Source of the DNA: Natronosalvus hydrolyticus
GTDB taxonomy: Archaea > Halobacteriota > Halobacteria > Halobacteriales > Natrialbaceae
DNA: 64,000 bases
Direction: 5' to 3'
Assembly: GCA_025517525.1 (NCBI GenBank)
Contig: JAOPJZ010000002.1
Span: 124,001-188,000, forward strand
A model generated the notes under the pieces. The model did not search any database, was not told the origin of the DNA, and worked only from the letters and a program-made list of their open reading frames with translations. Shown in pieces: positions 51,036 to 60,373 of this stretch (positions are counted from its first letter, which is position 1; every line of letters begins with the position of its first letter). A program made the position numbers and the translations under genes.

Positions 51036-54000
51036 ATGCGTATCGTGTCACACGAACTCAAACGGCGGTCATTTCTGGCATCAGTTGTAGCGGCGACGAG
51101 CAGCGCACTACTCGGGGCATCCGGCTCGGCAGTGGCGTCGACGGAAGCATCGGCGGTTGGAGCATGTGACCGCAACCGGGTTGGACAGCTCGTGTTCAAC
51201 GAGACGTCGAGCCTGCTCAACGAGAACTACGACCGGTTGACCGACGACAGCGTCGTCTTCGTTGCCAGCGAGGACACGGCGAGTGCGGGAAATTACAGTA
51301 ACGAGGCGGTTCCGCTGTGGGCACGGGACGGAAACGTGTTTGGCAGCGGCTCGTTGCTCGTCAACGACGACGAGGACAACTGTCTCGACTACGGACAGGA
51401 CGCGGTCTTGCTAAACATCATCGACGACTACGCCGGGGGCTCGGGCCACATCGTTTACGACGAATCCGCCGACCAGGGCTACACGCTCGACGGTAACTTT
51501 TCGAAACTCCGTGACTGGGTACAGGAAGAGGGGTACTCGATAGCAGCCAGCGAGGACCTCTCGGCCGACCTCGACGGTGCCGACGCGCTCCTCGTCACGC
51601 TGCCGGGGGAGGAACACGCTGACGACCAGATTGCAGCAATCGAGGAGTTCGCTGCCGCCGGGAACCCGGTGTTCCTGTTCAACGAAGCTGACTCCTGGGA
51701 CACCGACGACCTCAACTACCTCGCTGAACAGCTCGGCCTCCCGTTCCGGTTCGCCGAGGACGAGGTCACCGACGAACCCGGCTGGGGGTGGGACGACTGG
51801 CCCGTTACCCGCAACTACGACCCGGACGACGACTGGTTCGAGTACCGCGAGAGCATGGGCTTCGACCCCGGGCACGAGTACGAGGCCGAAATCGTCGAAG
51901 TAATCGACGGTGACACCTTCGACATCCAGATTGTCGGTGGCTATCACGACGGCGAGGAGGAGGTCGTCCGCCACCTCGGCCAGGACACGCCCGAGACCGG
52001 CAGCACGCAGAACGACTCCGACGAGTGGCGCGGCATCGAGTCCGAGAGCTACCTCGACGACTGGGGGAGCGAGGCGACGGCCTACGCCGAGGACAACTTC
52101 GACGAGGGCGACCGAATTACTTTCTGGGTCGACCCGAACGAACACCCGCCACGGGGACTGTACGGTCGCCTCCTGGCTTTCCATACGTTCCCCGAGGACC
52201 ACGAGCGTTCGGCCGAGAACTACAACCTCGACGTCGTCGAGAAAGGCTACGCCAAGCCCTACAACTCGGGCTTCGTCGATCACCCCGAGTTCGTAAACGC
52301 GTACTGGGACGCCTACGAGGCCGGTCGCCGTGTCTGGTCGGAGGCCGACGCGGCGGCGACCGACGAGGTGTGGAACGAGGACGTCGAGACGCTCCGGTTT
52401 CGCGGCGCCACGAGCGTGATCACCGAGGACGGGAGTCTCGACGACGACCGGACGGCCGTCTGGTCCGGCGGCGGCGACCCCCTGGTCGGCGTCGACGAGG
52501 AGGCCGGGGTCGCACTCGTCGGTGGCCTGATGAACGCCGACAACTGGGAGGACCCAGACGACGAGAACTTCGTGTTCAACGCCAACCTCGCCCAGCGTCT
52601 CTCCGGCGACGTTGACGACAGGATGCTCATGATCGAGGGCGGACACGGCCAGTTCGCGGCATCTTATGACTTTAGCTTCGAGGGCAAGGAGGCCTACCAC
52701 CGGTACATCGAGGGGCTGGACGGGATGTGGTTCCAGGCGATCAACGAACTGAGCAGCGAGTGGCTCGACGTTGACCGGGGCCGTCACGCGCTGGTCATCA
52801 CGCCGCCCGACGTCGACTTCTGTTACACCGCCGAGGAAGTCGAGGCGCTCCAGGACTATCTCGCCGACGACGGTGCCATCATCCTGAAAGCTAACACGGA
52901 AGTCGATTCGCAGTCGGTCGAGACACTCAACGAACTGGCAGCCGAACTGGGGACCGATATCCGATTTGGCGGGGCCAACCTCGGGAACGTCGAGATCGGG
53001 TCGTTCAACGAGACGTTCGACCTCTACGATGCCTACGACAGCGAGGGCACCAGCGGGGACGACCCCGCTTACTTCGACGTCGCTATCGACAGCTACGACG
53101 AGACGGTCACCGAGGGCGAGGATGTGACCGTCGAGTACACCGTCGAGAACGCCGGCGACGAGGCCGACACCCAGGACATCGTCTTCTCGGTCGATGGCGC
53201 ACAGGAAGGAATCGAGTCCGACGTCTCGCTGTCGTCGAGCGAGACGTTCAGCGGCACGTTCACCTACACGACCGAGGACGGCGACTCGCCGGGAATCGTC
53301 GTCGAGGTCGCGACTGACGACGACGCAGCGGAGCGCGAGGTGACTGTTGAGGAGTCCGACGACGGTGACGACGGCGATGACGAACCAGTCGACGTAGCGC
53401 TCGACGCCGACCCCGCGACCGAGGAGACGACTTCCTTCCACACGTGGACGCTTCCTGACCCCGCCGACGAGTTCGATGGCGAGGTCGACACAATCACCGT
53501 CGACTACCCTGGCGGAACCAGCATGGACGGGCTCACTGACGAAGACGTGGCGGTCTTCATGGATCGAGACGGCGACGGTACAGTCGACGAAATCAGCGTC
53601 AACTCCGACGAATACGCCGGCAGCACGGCCACGTTCGACCTCGACGGCCGCTTCGACACGAGCGTCGAAGGGGAGGTACGCGTCGAAGTCGACGGCGTCG
53701 TCAACCCTGAGGCCGGAGAGTACGAGGCGACAATCGAACTCGCCGGCGATGACTTCCTCGCTGGCGACGCCGAATTCGTCATTGAGTCCGACGGTGACGA
53801 CGACGGCGAGGAGGAGACGACTGCACCCACAATCGAGCAGTTCGACGTCTCGACTCGCTCGAGTGGTCCCTGGTTCCGCGTCGATAACGACTGGGCGGTC
53901 GCCGACGACGACGGCAACCTCGACACTGTCGTCACGGAACTCCTTGACGGCGGTAGCGTCGTCGAAAGTGCGACTTCGAGTGTCAGCGGTGATAGTGCCG

Positions 54001-54101
54001 AAGGCGAACACGAACTGCGCACCCGCGGCGACGCTGACGAGGTCAGGATGACAGTCAGCGACACCGAGGGGAACGAGACGACCGATTCCCAGTCACTGTA
54101 A
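51036..54101 (+). CDS. Secreted staphylococcal-nuclease-domain protein with split DUF4350-like halves and CARDB domain
   Basis: 1,021 residues from ATG 51036. Tat signal HELKRRSFLASVVAATSSALL. Order: a ThuA/DUF4350-like domain (about 40-250), an SNase domain (about 280-440) with VIDGDTFDI, VVRHLGQDTPET and LYGRLLAF giving the Arg, Glu and Arg of the catalytic set, then a second DUF4350-like half (about 450-660), a CARDB domain (about 680-770, VAIDSYDETVTEGEDVTVEYTVENAGDEAD) and two more Ig-like regions with acidic linkers. It should be an extracellular nuclease or nucleic-acid binder. Followed 9 nt later by a small monooxygenase-fold gene. ATG 51003 is unlikely. Confidence 0.82.
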   Translation: MRIVSHELKRRSFLASVVAATSSALLGASGSAVASTEASAVGACDRNRVGQLVFNETSSLLNENYDRLTDDSVVFVASEDTASAGNYSNEAVPLWARDGNVFGSGSLLVNDDEDNCLDYGQDAVLLNIIDDYAGGSGHIVYDESADQGYTLDGNFSKLRDWVQEEGYSIAASEDLSADLDGADALLVTLPGEEHADDQIAAIEEFAAAGNPVFLFNEADSWDTDDLNYLAEQLGLPFRFAEDEVTDEPGWGWDDWPVTRNYDPDDDWFEYRESMGFDPGHEYEAEIVEVIDGDTFDIQIVGGYHDGEEEVVRHLGQDTPETGSTQNDSDEWRGIESESYLDDWGSEATAYAEDNFDEGDRITFWVDPNEHPPRGLYGRLLAFHTFPEDHERSAENYNLDVVEKGYAKPYNSGFVDHPEFVNAYWDAYEAGRRVWSEADAAATDEVWNEDVETLRFRGATSVITEDGSLDDDRTAVWSGGGDPLVGVDEEAGVALVGGLMNADNWEDPDDENFVFNANLAQRLSGDVDDRMLMIEGGHGQFAASYDFSFEGKEAYHRYIEGLDGMWFQAINELSSEWLDVDRGRHALVITPPDVDFCYTAEEVEALQDYLADDGAIILKANTEVDSQSVETLNELAAELGTDIRFGGANLGNVEIGSFNETFDLYDAYDSEGTSGDDPAYFDVAIDSYDETVTEGEDVTVEYTVENAGDEADTQDIVFSVDGAQEGIESDVSLSSSETFSGTFTYTTEDGDSPGIVVEVATDDDAAEREVTVEESDDGDDGDDEPVDVALDADPATEETTSFHTWTLPDPADEFDGEVDTITVDYPGGTSMDGLTDEDVAVFMDRDGDGTVDEISVNSDEYAGSTATFDLDGRFDTSVEGEVRVEVDGVVNPEAGEYEATIELAGDDFLAGDAEFVIESDGDDDGEEETTAPTIEQFDVSTRSSGPWFRVDNDWAVADDDGNLDTVVTELLDGGSVVESATSSVSGDSAEGEHELRTRGDADEVRMTVSDTEGNETTDSQSL

Positions 54102-54110
54102 CCACCACCT

Positions 54111-54431
54111 ATGTATGTACTCGTTCGATTCGAGGTCGCGGAGTTCGAGCGCTGGAAGGAGGCCTTCGACGACCGGGCTGCGGTCAGGGCTGAACACGGC
54201 TGTCGCGGCGGGAGCGTGTTCACCCGTGCTGACAGTGACCGCAAGGTTGTCTTGCTGGCGGAGTGGGACGACACCGACCGGGCACAGGAGTACTTCGACA
54301 GCGCCGAGTTCAGGCGGGCGATGACCGACGCCGGCGTCCAGCGCAAACCGGACGTGACAGTCCTCGAGGATGCAGGTGAGATTCCCGTGGAACTCGACGA
54401 CAGCGAGGAAGACGACGAGCGCGACGACTGA
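54111..54431 (+). CDS. ABM/Dabb-like small dimeric alpha-beta barrel protein
   Basis: 106 residues. MYVLVRFEVAEFERWKEAFDDRAAVRAEHGCRGG, then VVLLAEWDDTDRAQEYFDSAEFRRAM, is the antibiotic-monooxygenase/stress-response barrel fold; the tail is acidic. Ten bases after the nuclease gene, so probably in the same transcript. Substrate unknown. Confidence 0.8.
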   Translation: MYVLVRFEVAEFERWKEAFDDRAAVRAEHGCRGGSVFTRADSDRKVVLLAEWDDTDRAQEYFDSAEFRRAMTDAGVQRKPDVTVLEDAGEIPVELDDSEEDDERDD

Positions 54432-54808
54432 CACCCCCCAATCTCTGTCTCCGTTCGTGACGGAAGTGCACGGAGAAAACCCGCTTCCGGGGCATGGCGA
54501 GTGCAAAGCTCTCGCTGCAACATGCCATCCGCGACGTCGTATTCACCGTCGACTTCGGTCGTAAACTCGCCCGTCTTGAGTATGTCGGCGAGGACTTCAG
54601 TACTCTGTCAAGCGTTGACGTATGATATAAATCCGCTAACCGCTATCGATTCGGCCATACGCTCAGGCTTGACGAACTACTCAGCGATCTCTCGAGTCTC
54701 GAAACCCCGAAGCGTTCGAGGTCCTCGAAGACTCACGATAGGCATACTCGCACACTCTCGTTGCCGCAAATCGTGACACATTCGGTCCTACTGTCGACCT
54801 GTATCGGC

Positions 54809-54891
54809 TATCGTAGCCAGTGAAACGATTTACACACCTACCGCGACGCCGCCTCGCGATAGGATGTGCAATGCTTTCACTGGCTACTATA
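54809..54891. repeat. Palindromic MITE-like element, second near-intact copy
   Basis: TATCGTAGCCAGTGAAA ... TTTCACTGGCTACTATA with the same inner arms (TACACACCTACCGCG / CGCGATAGGATGTGCA) as the element at 48280. One mismatch in the left terminal repeat and one base shorter. It ends about 70 nt before the TATA box of the next gene. Confidence 0.82.
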
Positions 54892-54960
54892 CCACGACAT
54901 CTATACGGACGGTGAACGGTATTTTCTTCCAGAACAACGCCCTTGTTCGCGGCGCTATCC

Positions 54961-54968
54961 TTTTATCC
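54961..54968 (+). promoter_or_regulatory. TATA box for the DUF7344-type gene
   Basis: TTTTATCC centred 27 nt before ATG 54992, supporting leaderless transcription from that start rather than from an earlier in-frame codon. Confidence 0.5.
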
Positions 54969-54991
54969 ACCGGTCACCTCACCGCTACGAC

Positions 54992-55303
54992 ATGGTCGCA
55001 GTAGACGCGGTACTGAAGTTACTTAGTGCCCAACGACGGCGATATGCACTCTATTTCCTCGAGGAGCAGTCCGAACCAGTTCCCATCGAAGACGTAGCCG
55101 AAGCCGTTGCAGCAATGGAAGCAGCAGGTGAAGACGCACCCGGTGACGTCAAAGTGTCGTTACATCACAATCACCTCCAGAAAGCCGACGAGTACGAGTT
55201 CATCCAGTACGATTCGGAGAAAGGCGTCGTCGAACTAATGGATTCACCACCGCATTTCGAGCTCTTGCTCACGGTGGCGAACGTCCTCGAGCAACCAGAG
55301 TAA
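54992..55303 (+). CDS. DUF7344-type winged-helix protein
   Basis: 103 residues from ATG 54992 (MVAVDAVLKLLSAQRRRYALYFL). wHTH layout: helix 1 AVLKLLSAQRRRYALYFLEE, helix 2 IEDVAEAVAAMEA, recognition helix VKVSLHHNHLQKADEYEFIQYD and a wing. Same family as the gene at 3716-4063. Presumed regulator. Confidence 0.75.
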   Translation: MVAVDAVLKLLSAQRRRYALYFLEEQSEPVPIEDVAEAVAAMEAAGEDAPGDVKVSLHHNHLQKADEYEFIQYDSEKGVVELMDSPPHFELLLTVANVLEQPE

Positions 55304-55353
55304 GCGGCTGCCAGATATCCCCGTTTTACTGTCTACCTCTCTGAGCAACGGGT

Positions 55354-55420
55354 CGATTCACGAGCTTTCACAGGGATGCAAGGCGGAAGCCTACGTCTTT
55401 AACGGTGGGCGGAATTTGAC
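55354..55420 (+). repeat. Orphan IS200/IS605-like end, family B copy 2
   Basis: Contains ATGCAAGGCGGAAGCC followed by an imperfect palindrome GCCTACGTCTTTAACGGTGGGC (expected GCCCACCG/CGGTGGGC) and GGAATTTGAC. The GCGGAAGCC-stem-GGGCGGA order is the pattern of IS200/IS605 right ends in archaea. Lies between two genes; no transposase. Confidence 0.5.
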
Positions 55421-55555
55421 TGCAAGGGGCGCTGGGTACTCCGGAAAGCTACCAGTTGCCCTGAATACTCTTCTCTCGAGTATGAATCTTGGTGTTCGTT
55501 CCTTTCAACTGGGAATATACTCAGGAGTATTGGCTGTTCCGGACCGATATCTCGT

Positions 55556-56896
55556 ATGAACGCACGCTATACGCGACGGCAGACGATAGTCGCCGGTGCG
55601 TCTCTCGCTGCCGGCACGGCCCTGGCCGGCTGTGTCGGAATTGAGGACGAACCGAGTGAGACGAGTGACGACGATGCTGACGATGGTACCGCTCCGGAGG
55701 ACGACGGCGAGACAGACGGGATGCGGACTGGCCCGCTCGAGATCAGGAACGTTCAGGTCACGGCGACGGAACCGACAGGCTACGGCGAGTACGAACCGAT
55801 CAGCGACAGGGTCGTCTCGGGTTCGGATCCGATCTGGTTTTACCTCGAACCGGTCGGAGTGACGACGGTCCCGACGGACGACGGCAAAGAGCGGGTCGAA
55901 CTCTCGGGTGAACTCACGATTTCGACCGACGACACGACCGTCTTCAGTGACAGCATTCCCTTCGAGTACGAACTTCCTCCCGACCAGGTGGACCAACTGT
56001 ATCTGACAGTCAAATTTACGCCGGGGTCGACCGGAGAGCCCGGGCGGTACACCGCCGATATCATCCTGCGTGACCAACAGCGCGAGGACGGCGGGGAGGC
56101 CAGGGCGACGACCGGATTCCACATCGAGGACGACGAACCGAAACGACCGGACACCGACCTCGCTGTCGACACCTTCGAATTCGCTCAGGAGCGTCCGACT
56201 GGGTACGGCGAATACACACCGGTAGACGAGCTCGTCTTCGGTCCCGATGAGACGATCTGGCTATACATCGAACCGGATGATGTTGCCCTCGAGCGACGGG
56301 AAGACGAAGATTGGTTCGAACTGGACGTGCTGATTACTCTCTATTCGCCCGATGGCGACGAGCATCGGCCGATTCGAAAGACCGAAACCGGCTCGGTCCC
56401 GGCGGGTCAGACGCTCGAGGATCTGTACTTCGCCATCGATCTCAGTGCTCGGGACCCTGCACTGGGAGAGTACACCGTCGAACTCGAGATGATCGACCGC
56501 GTCGCTCAGAGCGAGACGATGGCGACGCGCACGTTCGAGATCTACGACCGGGACCTCGAGTTACTCGAGATCTATCGGGAGTTTCTCGAGCAAGAAGGGA
56601 TCGAAATCGAGCGGCTTACGATCCGTGATGAAACCATCTCGCTGAACTACCACTCGGCCTACGAGTACGATACGGAAGACTTCGGTGGCGAAATCGGTAC
56701 TATCGCCGGCAGCTACGCGGTCTTCGTCGATGAGGGGTTTTCGGCTGCGCAACTTCGTGCGTCTGGAACGGATACCGCGGATCAGGAGTTCGCGTTCCGG
56801 GTCGAAAGTGACGTAGCACAGGCCTGGATCAACGACGAAATCTCCAGAGACGAGTACGTCGATCACGTCGTCGAGTCGCTCAGACGGCGCGATTGA
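55556..56896 (+). CDS. Tat lipoprotein with an internally duplicated domain
   Basis: 446 residues. The signal TRRQTIVAGASLAAGTALAGC is a Tat-dependent lipobox. After an acidic linker come two homologous domains of about 140 residues: the first begins PTGYGEYEPISDRVV and has DPIWFYLEPVGV, the second begins PTGYGEYTPVDELVF and has ETIWLYIEPDDV. The last 110 residues form a third, alpha/beta domain (YREFLEQEGIEIERLTIRDETISLNY...GEIGTIAGSYAVFVDEG), similar to haloarchaeal DUF8159. Exported and membrane-tethered; role unknown. Confidence 0.75.
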   Translation: MNARYTRRQTIVAGASLAAGTALAGCVGIEDEPSETSDDDADDGTAPEDDGETDGMRTGPLEIRNVQVTATEPTGYGEYEPISDRVVSGSDPIWFYLEPVGVTTVPTDDGKERVELSGELTISTDDTTVFSDSIPFEYELPPDQVDQLYLTVKFTPGSTGEPGRYTADIILRDQQREDGGEARATTGFHIEDDEPKRPDTDLAVDTFEFAQERPTGYGEYTPVDELVFGPDETIWLYIEPDDVALERREDEDWFELDVLITLYSPDGDEHRPIRKTETGSVPAGQTLEDLYFAIDLSARDPALGEYTVELEMIDRVAQSETMATRTFEIYDRDLELLEIYREFLEQEGIEIERLTIRDETISLNYHSAYEYDTEDFGGEIGTIAGSYAVFVDEGFSAAQLRASGTDTADQEFAFRVESDVAQAWINDEISRDEYVDHVVESLRRRD

Positions 56897-57122
56897 TCGC
56901 TGTGGACTGTGTCCGATGGAGCAGACCGTCCTCGTTACACTGAACCTTTTGCGCATGCTCTCGCGGACTGAGTCGGCCCGTTTCGTTGCAACGCCTTTTA
57001 AGCCACCAGATGACCGTGATTTGTGGGGGAGTGGCTGTAACAGTCTGTTACTTATCTACCACGTCAACTCGGTATAGAAAAATAACTGCGGCTGGCTCGG
57101 TGGCCGCTCCAGACAGTGACAA

Positions 57123-57680
57123 TTAGCCCAGGAACGTCAGGGCGGCCTCTGTGTTTTCGTCGTCATCATCGAAGTCGTTTTCATCGTCATCATCAACCTC
57201 GTTTTCGTCCTCATCGAGTTCATCTTCGTCATCAATCTCTTCCTCGAGGTCACTGGCATCGCCAAGAGTCACCGTTTCCGCGATGGAGTCCTCAATCGTC
57301 ACCTCGCCGGCAGAGACGTACTCGATGGTCTCCCCATCATCGTCTTCCATCTGGTCATCGTCGTCGACGCCAACGTCGTCGTCATCTTCAGCTTCATCGT
57401 CTTCCATCTCGTCGTCTTCGGCTTCATCGTGTTCCATCTCGTCATCGGTCTCCTCGGACTCGAGTGACTCGATGGTCATCGATTCGATGGAGAATGTCTC
57501 GATGTCGAACGTTTCAATGGTCAACTGGTCGATTTCCTGGGTTTCTACTTCTTCGTCATCGCCTTCTATTTCATCATCTTCCATCTCGTCATCATCTTCT
57601 TCAACGTCGTCTTCCTCATCATCGTCGTCATCGAACAGACCTTCGAAGAAGCCAATGATACGGTCGAGTATGCCATCGTC
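57123..57680 (-). pseudogene. 5'-truncated paralogue of the hyper-acidic repeat protein
   Basis: Homology to the 48719 protein starts abruptly at DDGILDRIIGFFEGLFDDDD (57680) and runs to the shared end ALTFLG. Upstream of this point the frame is open for about 20 codons to a stop but has no ATG or GTG and no similarity, so the signal peptide and N-terminal repeats are missing. An internal ATG could at most give a non-secreted 153-residue fragment. Same repeats (LTIETFDIE, MTIESL) and acidic runs as the full-length gene. Confidence 0.75.
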
Positions 57681-58005
57681 GGTAAAAGCCAGAGACCTTG
57701 CAGACTCACTATTCGGAAAATCCAGTTTGAATCGCTCTCAACGATCGACGTCAATCCGAATCTGCACTCACATGAGTGCTCGTCCCCGTCCAGCCGGACG
57801 TATTCTTCCTCTGCTTGCATGCGCTACCGTGCTGATCAGAACGCTCGAATAGCGCCGTTACTGTGGTGTGCGATAACTCGCCCACGAGCGAATCTCTCCA
57901 GAAACCCCCTCATTGGTCCCGGTAATTGGATATTGCTATCCCAACTTAATTCACTGGACCGTGACAGGCACTGTTCAAGGTCGATACCTGCCGGCGCACC
58001 GATGA
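57681..58005. other. Intergenic region at the truncation breakpoint
   Basis: 325 bp upstream of the truncated gene and downstream of the ABC transporter operon. No gene, hairpin or mobile end recognised; sequence is less GC-rich than neighbours. Confidence 0.4.
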
Positions 58006-59349
58006 CTACTTTGAGGAGTGGTTTTCAGCGGGGGCCGAGGACTCTCCACTCGAGATGTCATCGTTGTAGTGGTGGCAGGCAACCAATCGCGTCGTGGCAT
58101 CGGTAGCTGACTCACCGTCGACTCTCACCTCGAGTTCCGCTGGCGAGATTTCTTCACAGGGGCTGGCAAATCCGTCAGCAAGCTGCCGTCGTGCGGCCTC
58201 GAGTGATCCCGATTCGAGGGCGTTGATAGCTGTCTCGAGGGTCGACTCGGCGGTCGAATCGGACTCCGGCAGGTCGAACGCGTTACGGAGTGCCGTCTCG
58301 AACGAGGGGTCGGTCGTCTCTCTGGACGGTGTCGAACCGTTCTCGAGTAGCTCTCTCCTGTCGGCTTCGTCGCCCCACTCGTTTGCAAGCCGGAATCGGA
58401 GTGCTGTCACGCCGAGCCATTCCTCGTGTGGGAGGTCGATCCCTTCGGGCTGGATAACCGCTGGACAGCGAGGGTGGAACCGACAGCCATCGGGAAGGTC
58501 CGTGGCGTCCGGCAATTCGTCGGTCCGTAACGCAGGACTCGAGGCGACGGCCGTCGGGTCGAGGCTGGGAACGGCTTCGACGAGTGACTGCGTGTATGGA
58601 TGGGCCGGGTTTGTGAGGACGTCTTCGACGGCTCCTCGTTCGACGACGCGACCGAGATACATGACGGCCACGCGGTCACAGAACCGGCGGACCAGATCGA
58701 CATCGTGGCTGATGAGAACGATGGCAACGTCGAACCGCGATTGGACGCGGGCCAGTAACTCGAGGACACCCGATTTGGTCCGGCCGTCGAGTGCGCTCAC
58801 CGGCTCGTCGGCGATGAGGAGGTCTGGATTCAACACGAGCGCGCGGGCCAGCGCCAGCCGCTGGCGCTCACCACCGGAGAACTCGTGGGGGTAGCCGTCG
58901 GCGGCGTCGGCCGGGAGGCCCACGTGTTCGATGGTGTCCTCGACGACGTGTCGCCGTCGCTCGGGGTTGGGAAGGCCGTGAATCCGAAGTGGCTCCTCGA
59001 TGGCCTCGCCGACGGTCTGGCGCGGGTTGAACGCGGAGTCGGGGTCCTGCAAGACGAGTTGAGCACGTCGGCGAAACCGTCGCAGTTCCTCGTCGTCGTA
59101 GTTCAGCACGTCCTCGCCGTCGAAGCGAACGGCTCCGCCCGTCGGCTCCTCGAGTCGTAACACCGAGAGTGCGGTCGTGGACTTCCCACAGCCGGATTCG
59201 CCGACGAGACCGACCGATTCCCCACGGGCGACGTCGAAACTGACGCCGTCGACGGCGCGAACCGTTCCCGTTTGACGACGAAGCAGCCCCTCGGTGATGG
59301 GATAGTGCTTCTCGAGGTCCGTGACCGAAAGGAGTGGCTCATCACTCAC
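58006..59349 (-). CDS. Oligopeptide/dipeptide ABC transporter ATPase (DppF-like)
   Basis: 447 residues from GTG 59349, 8 nt inside the previous gene. Walker [11 protein letters not shown]-loop [16 protein letters not shown], signature [15 protein letters not shown], Walker [13 protein letters not shown], switch His ISHD, and the C-terminal CRFHPRCP motif of the OppD/F group. About 110 extra residues follow (Ser/Glu-rich with one Cys-His pair), more than usual. Powers import of peptides or nickel-like solutes together with DppD, DppC and DppB. Confidence 0.93.
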   Translation of the reverse strand: MSDEPLLSVTDLEKHYPITEGLLRRQTGTVRAVDGVSFDVARGESVGLVGESGCGKSTTALSVLRLEEPTGGAVRFDGEDVLNYDDEELRRFRRRAQLVLQDPDSAFNPRQTVGEAIEEPLRIHGLPNPERRRHVVEDTIEHVGLPADAADGYPHEFSGGERQRLALARALVLNPDLLIADEPVSALDGRTKSGVLELLARVQSRFDVAIVLISHDVDLVRRFCDRVAVMYLGRVVERGAVEDVLTNPAHPYTQSLVEAVPSLDPTAVASSPALRTDELPDATDLPDGCRFHPRCPAVIQPEGIDLPHEEWLGVTALRFRLANEWGDEADRRELLENGSTPSRETTDPSFETALRNAFDLPESDSTAESTLETAINALESGSLEAARRQLADGFASPCEEISPAELEVRVDGESATDATTRLVACHHYNDDISSGESSAPAENHSSK

Positions 59350-60373
59350 CGTCTGACACCTCGAGCAATGAGTCGGCGGCCGTAGCCACGCCGGTTGCGC
59401 GCTCGAGAACTTTGCTTCTGTCCCGGCCGTCTCGATAATAGATGCAGGCGGCCTGGTGGGACGTTGTTTCGTCCGTTCCGACGGCTTCGAACGCTGGCCG
59501 TTCGGTCCGGCAGTCGTCGACCGCATGCGGGCACTCCGATGCGAACCGACAGCCGGTGGCCGCAGGCTGTTCGTGTGTCTTCTGTGTCGTTCCGGTGAAA
59601 CTGTCGAAGAGCGCCTGGGTGTAGGGATGGGCTGGCGTTTCGAAGACCGCGTCGACGGGGCCGCGTTCGACCGGCTGTCCGGCGTACATGACGACGACGC
59701 GGTCGGCGAGTCTGGCGACGACTCGCAGGTCGTGGGTGACGAGTAACACCGTCAGGTCGCGCTCTCGTTTCAACTGCTCGAGTAACTCGAGAATCCTGGC
59801 CTGAATCGTCACGTCGAGCGCGGAGGTTGGCTCGTCGGCGATGAGCAGATCCGGGTCAGCCGCGAGCGCAATCGCGAGGGCGACCCGCTGGCGCATTCCC
59901 TGGGAGAGTTCGTGTGGATAGCTGTCGACGCGTTCGCCGGGTCTCGAGAGGCCGACGGTTTCAAGGAGTTCGATAGCCTGTTCTCGTGGCTCGGGCTCCG
60001 GGTCGTCATCGTGAAACGTGATGGCCTCGACGATCTGGTTGCCGATGGAATACACCGGGTCGAGGGCGTTGTGAGAGTTCTGGAACAGGTATGCGATTCG
60101 GTTACCGCGAATCGTTCGTAAGGTTGCCTCGTCCGCCTCGAGCAGGGCTTCGCCGTCGAACCGGACCGAGCCCGACACGTCGATCTTCCGACTCGAGACG
60201 AGGCCCGTGATCGAATCGCAGGTGAGTGATTTCCCGCTCCCGCTCTCGCCGACCAGACAGACGGTTTCGCCGCGGGTGACGGTCAGGTCCATGCCGTCGA
60301 CAGCACTTAGAACGCCATCCGGCATCCGGATGTCTGCACGGAGGTTTTCGACAGTTAACAGGGGTTTACTCAT
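59342..60373 (-). CDS. Oligopeptide/dipeptide ABC transporter ATPase (DppD-like)
   Basis: 343 residues from ATG 60373 (MSKPLLTVENLRADIRMPDG). Walker A GESGSGKSLT, Q-loop YLFQNSHNALDPVYSIG, signature LSQGMRQRVALAIAL, Walker B LLIADEPTSALD, His switch VTHDL. C-terminal CRFASECPHAVDDC segment, whose cysteines bind a cluster in related proteins. Overlaps the permease gene upstream and DppF downstream by 8 nt each, giving a tightly coupled operon. Confidence 0.94.
   Translation of the reverse strand: MSKPLLTVENLRADIRMPDGVLSAVDGMDLTVTRGETVCLVGESGSGKSLTCDSITGLVSSRKIDVSGSVRFDGEALLEADEATLRTIRGNRIAYLFQNSHNALDPVYSIGNQIVEAITFHDDDPEPEPREQAIELLETVGLSRPGERVDSYPHELSQGMRQRVALAIALAADPDLLIADEPTSALDVTIQARILELLEQLKRERDLTVLLVTHDLRVVARLADRVVVMYAGQPVERGPVDAVFETPAHPYTQALFDSFTGTTQKTHEQPAATGCRFASECPHAVDDCRTERPAFEAVGTDETTSHQAACIYYRDGRDRSKVLERATGVATAADSLLEVSDGE

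Larger units (their letters stand above)
54432..54991. other. Intergenic region with a possible gene relic and a MITE copy
   Basis: 560 bp. On the minus strand around 54480-54600, EVLADILKTGEFTTEVDGEYDVADGMLQREL has natural haloarchaeal codon use but lies within a stop-bounded frame that continues antisense into the 54111 gene; it may be the relic of a lost gene. The palindromic element at 54809-54891 follows. No intact gene seen. Confidence 0.4.

Noticed and set aside
51411..54011. 866-residue leftward ORF antisense to the nuclease gene
   Set aside because: High-GC shadow of the plus-strand gene, Val/Arg/Asp-biased; the plus strand has signal peptide and recognisable domains.
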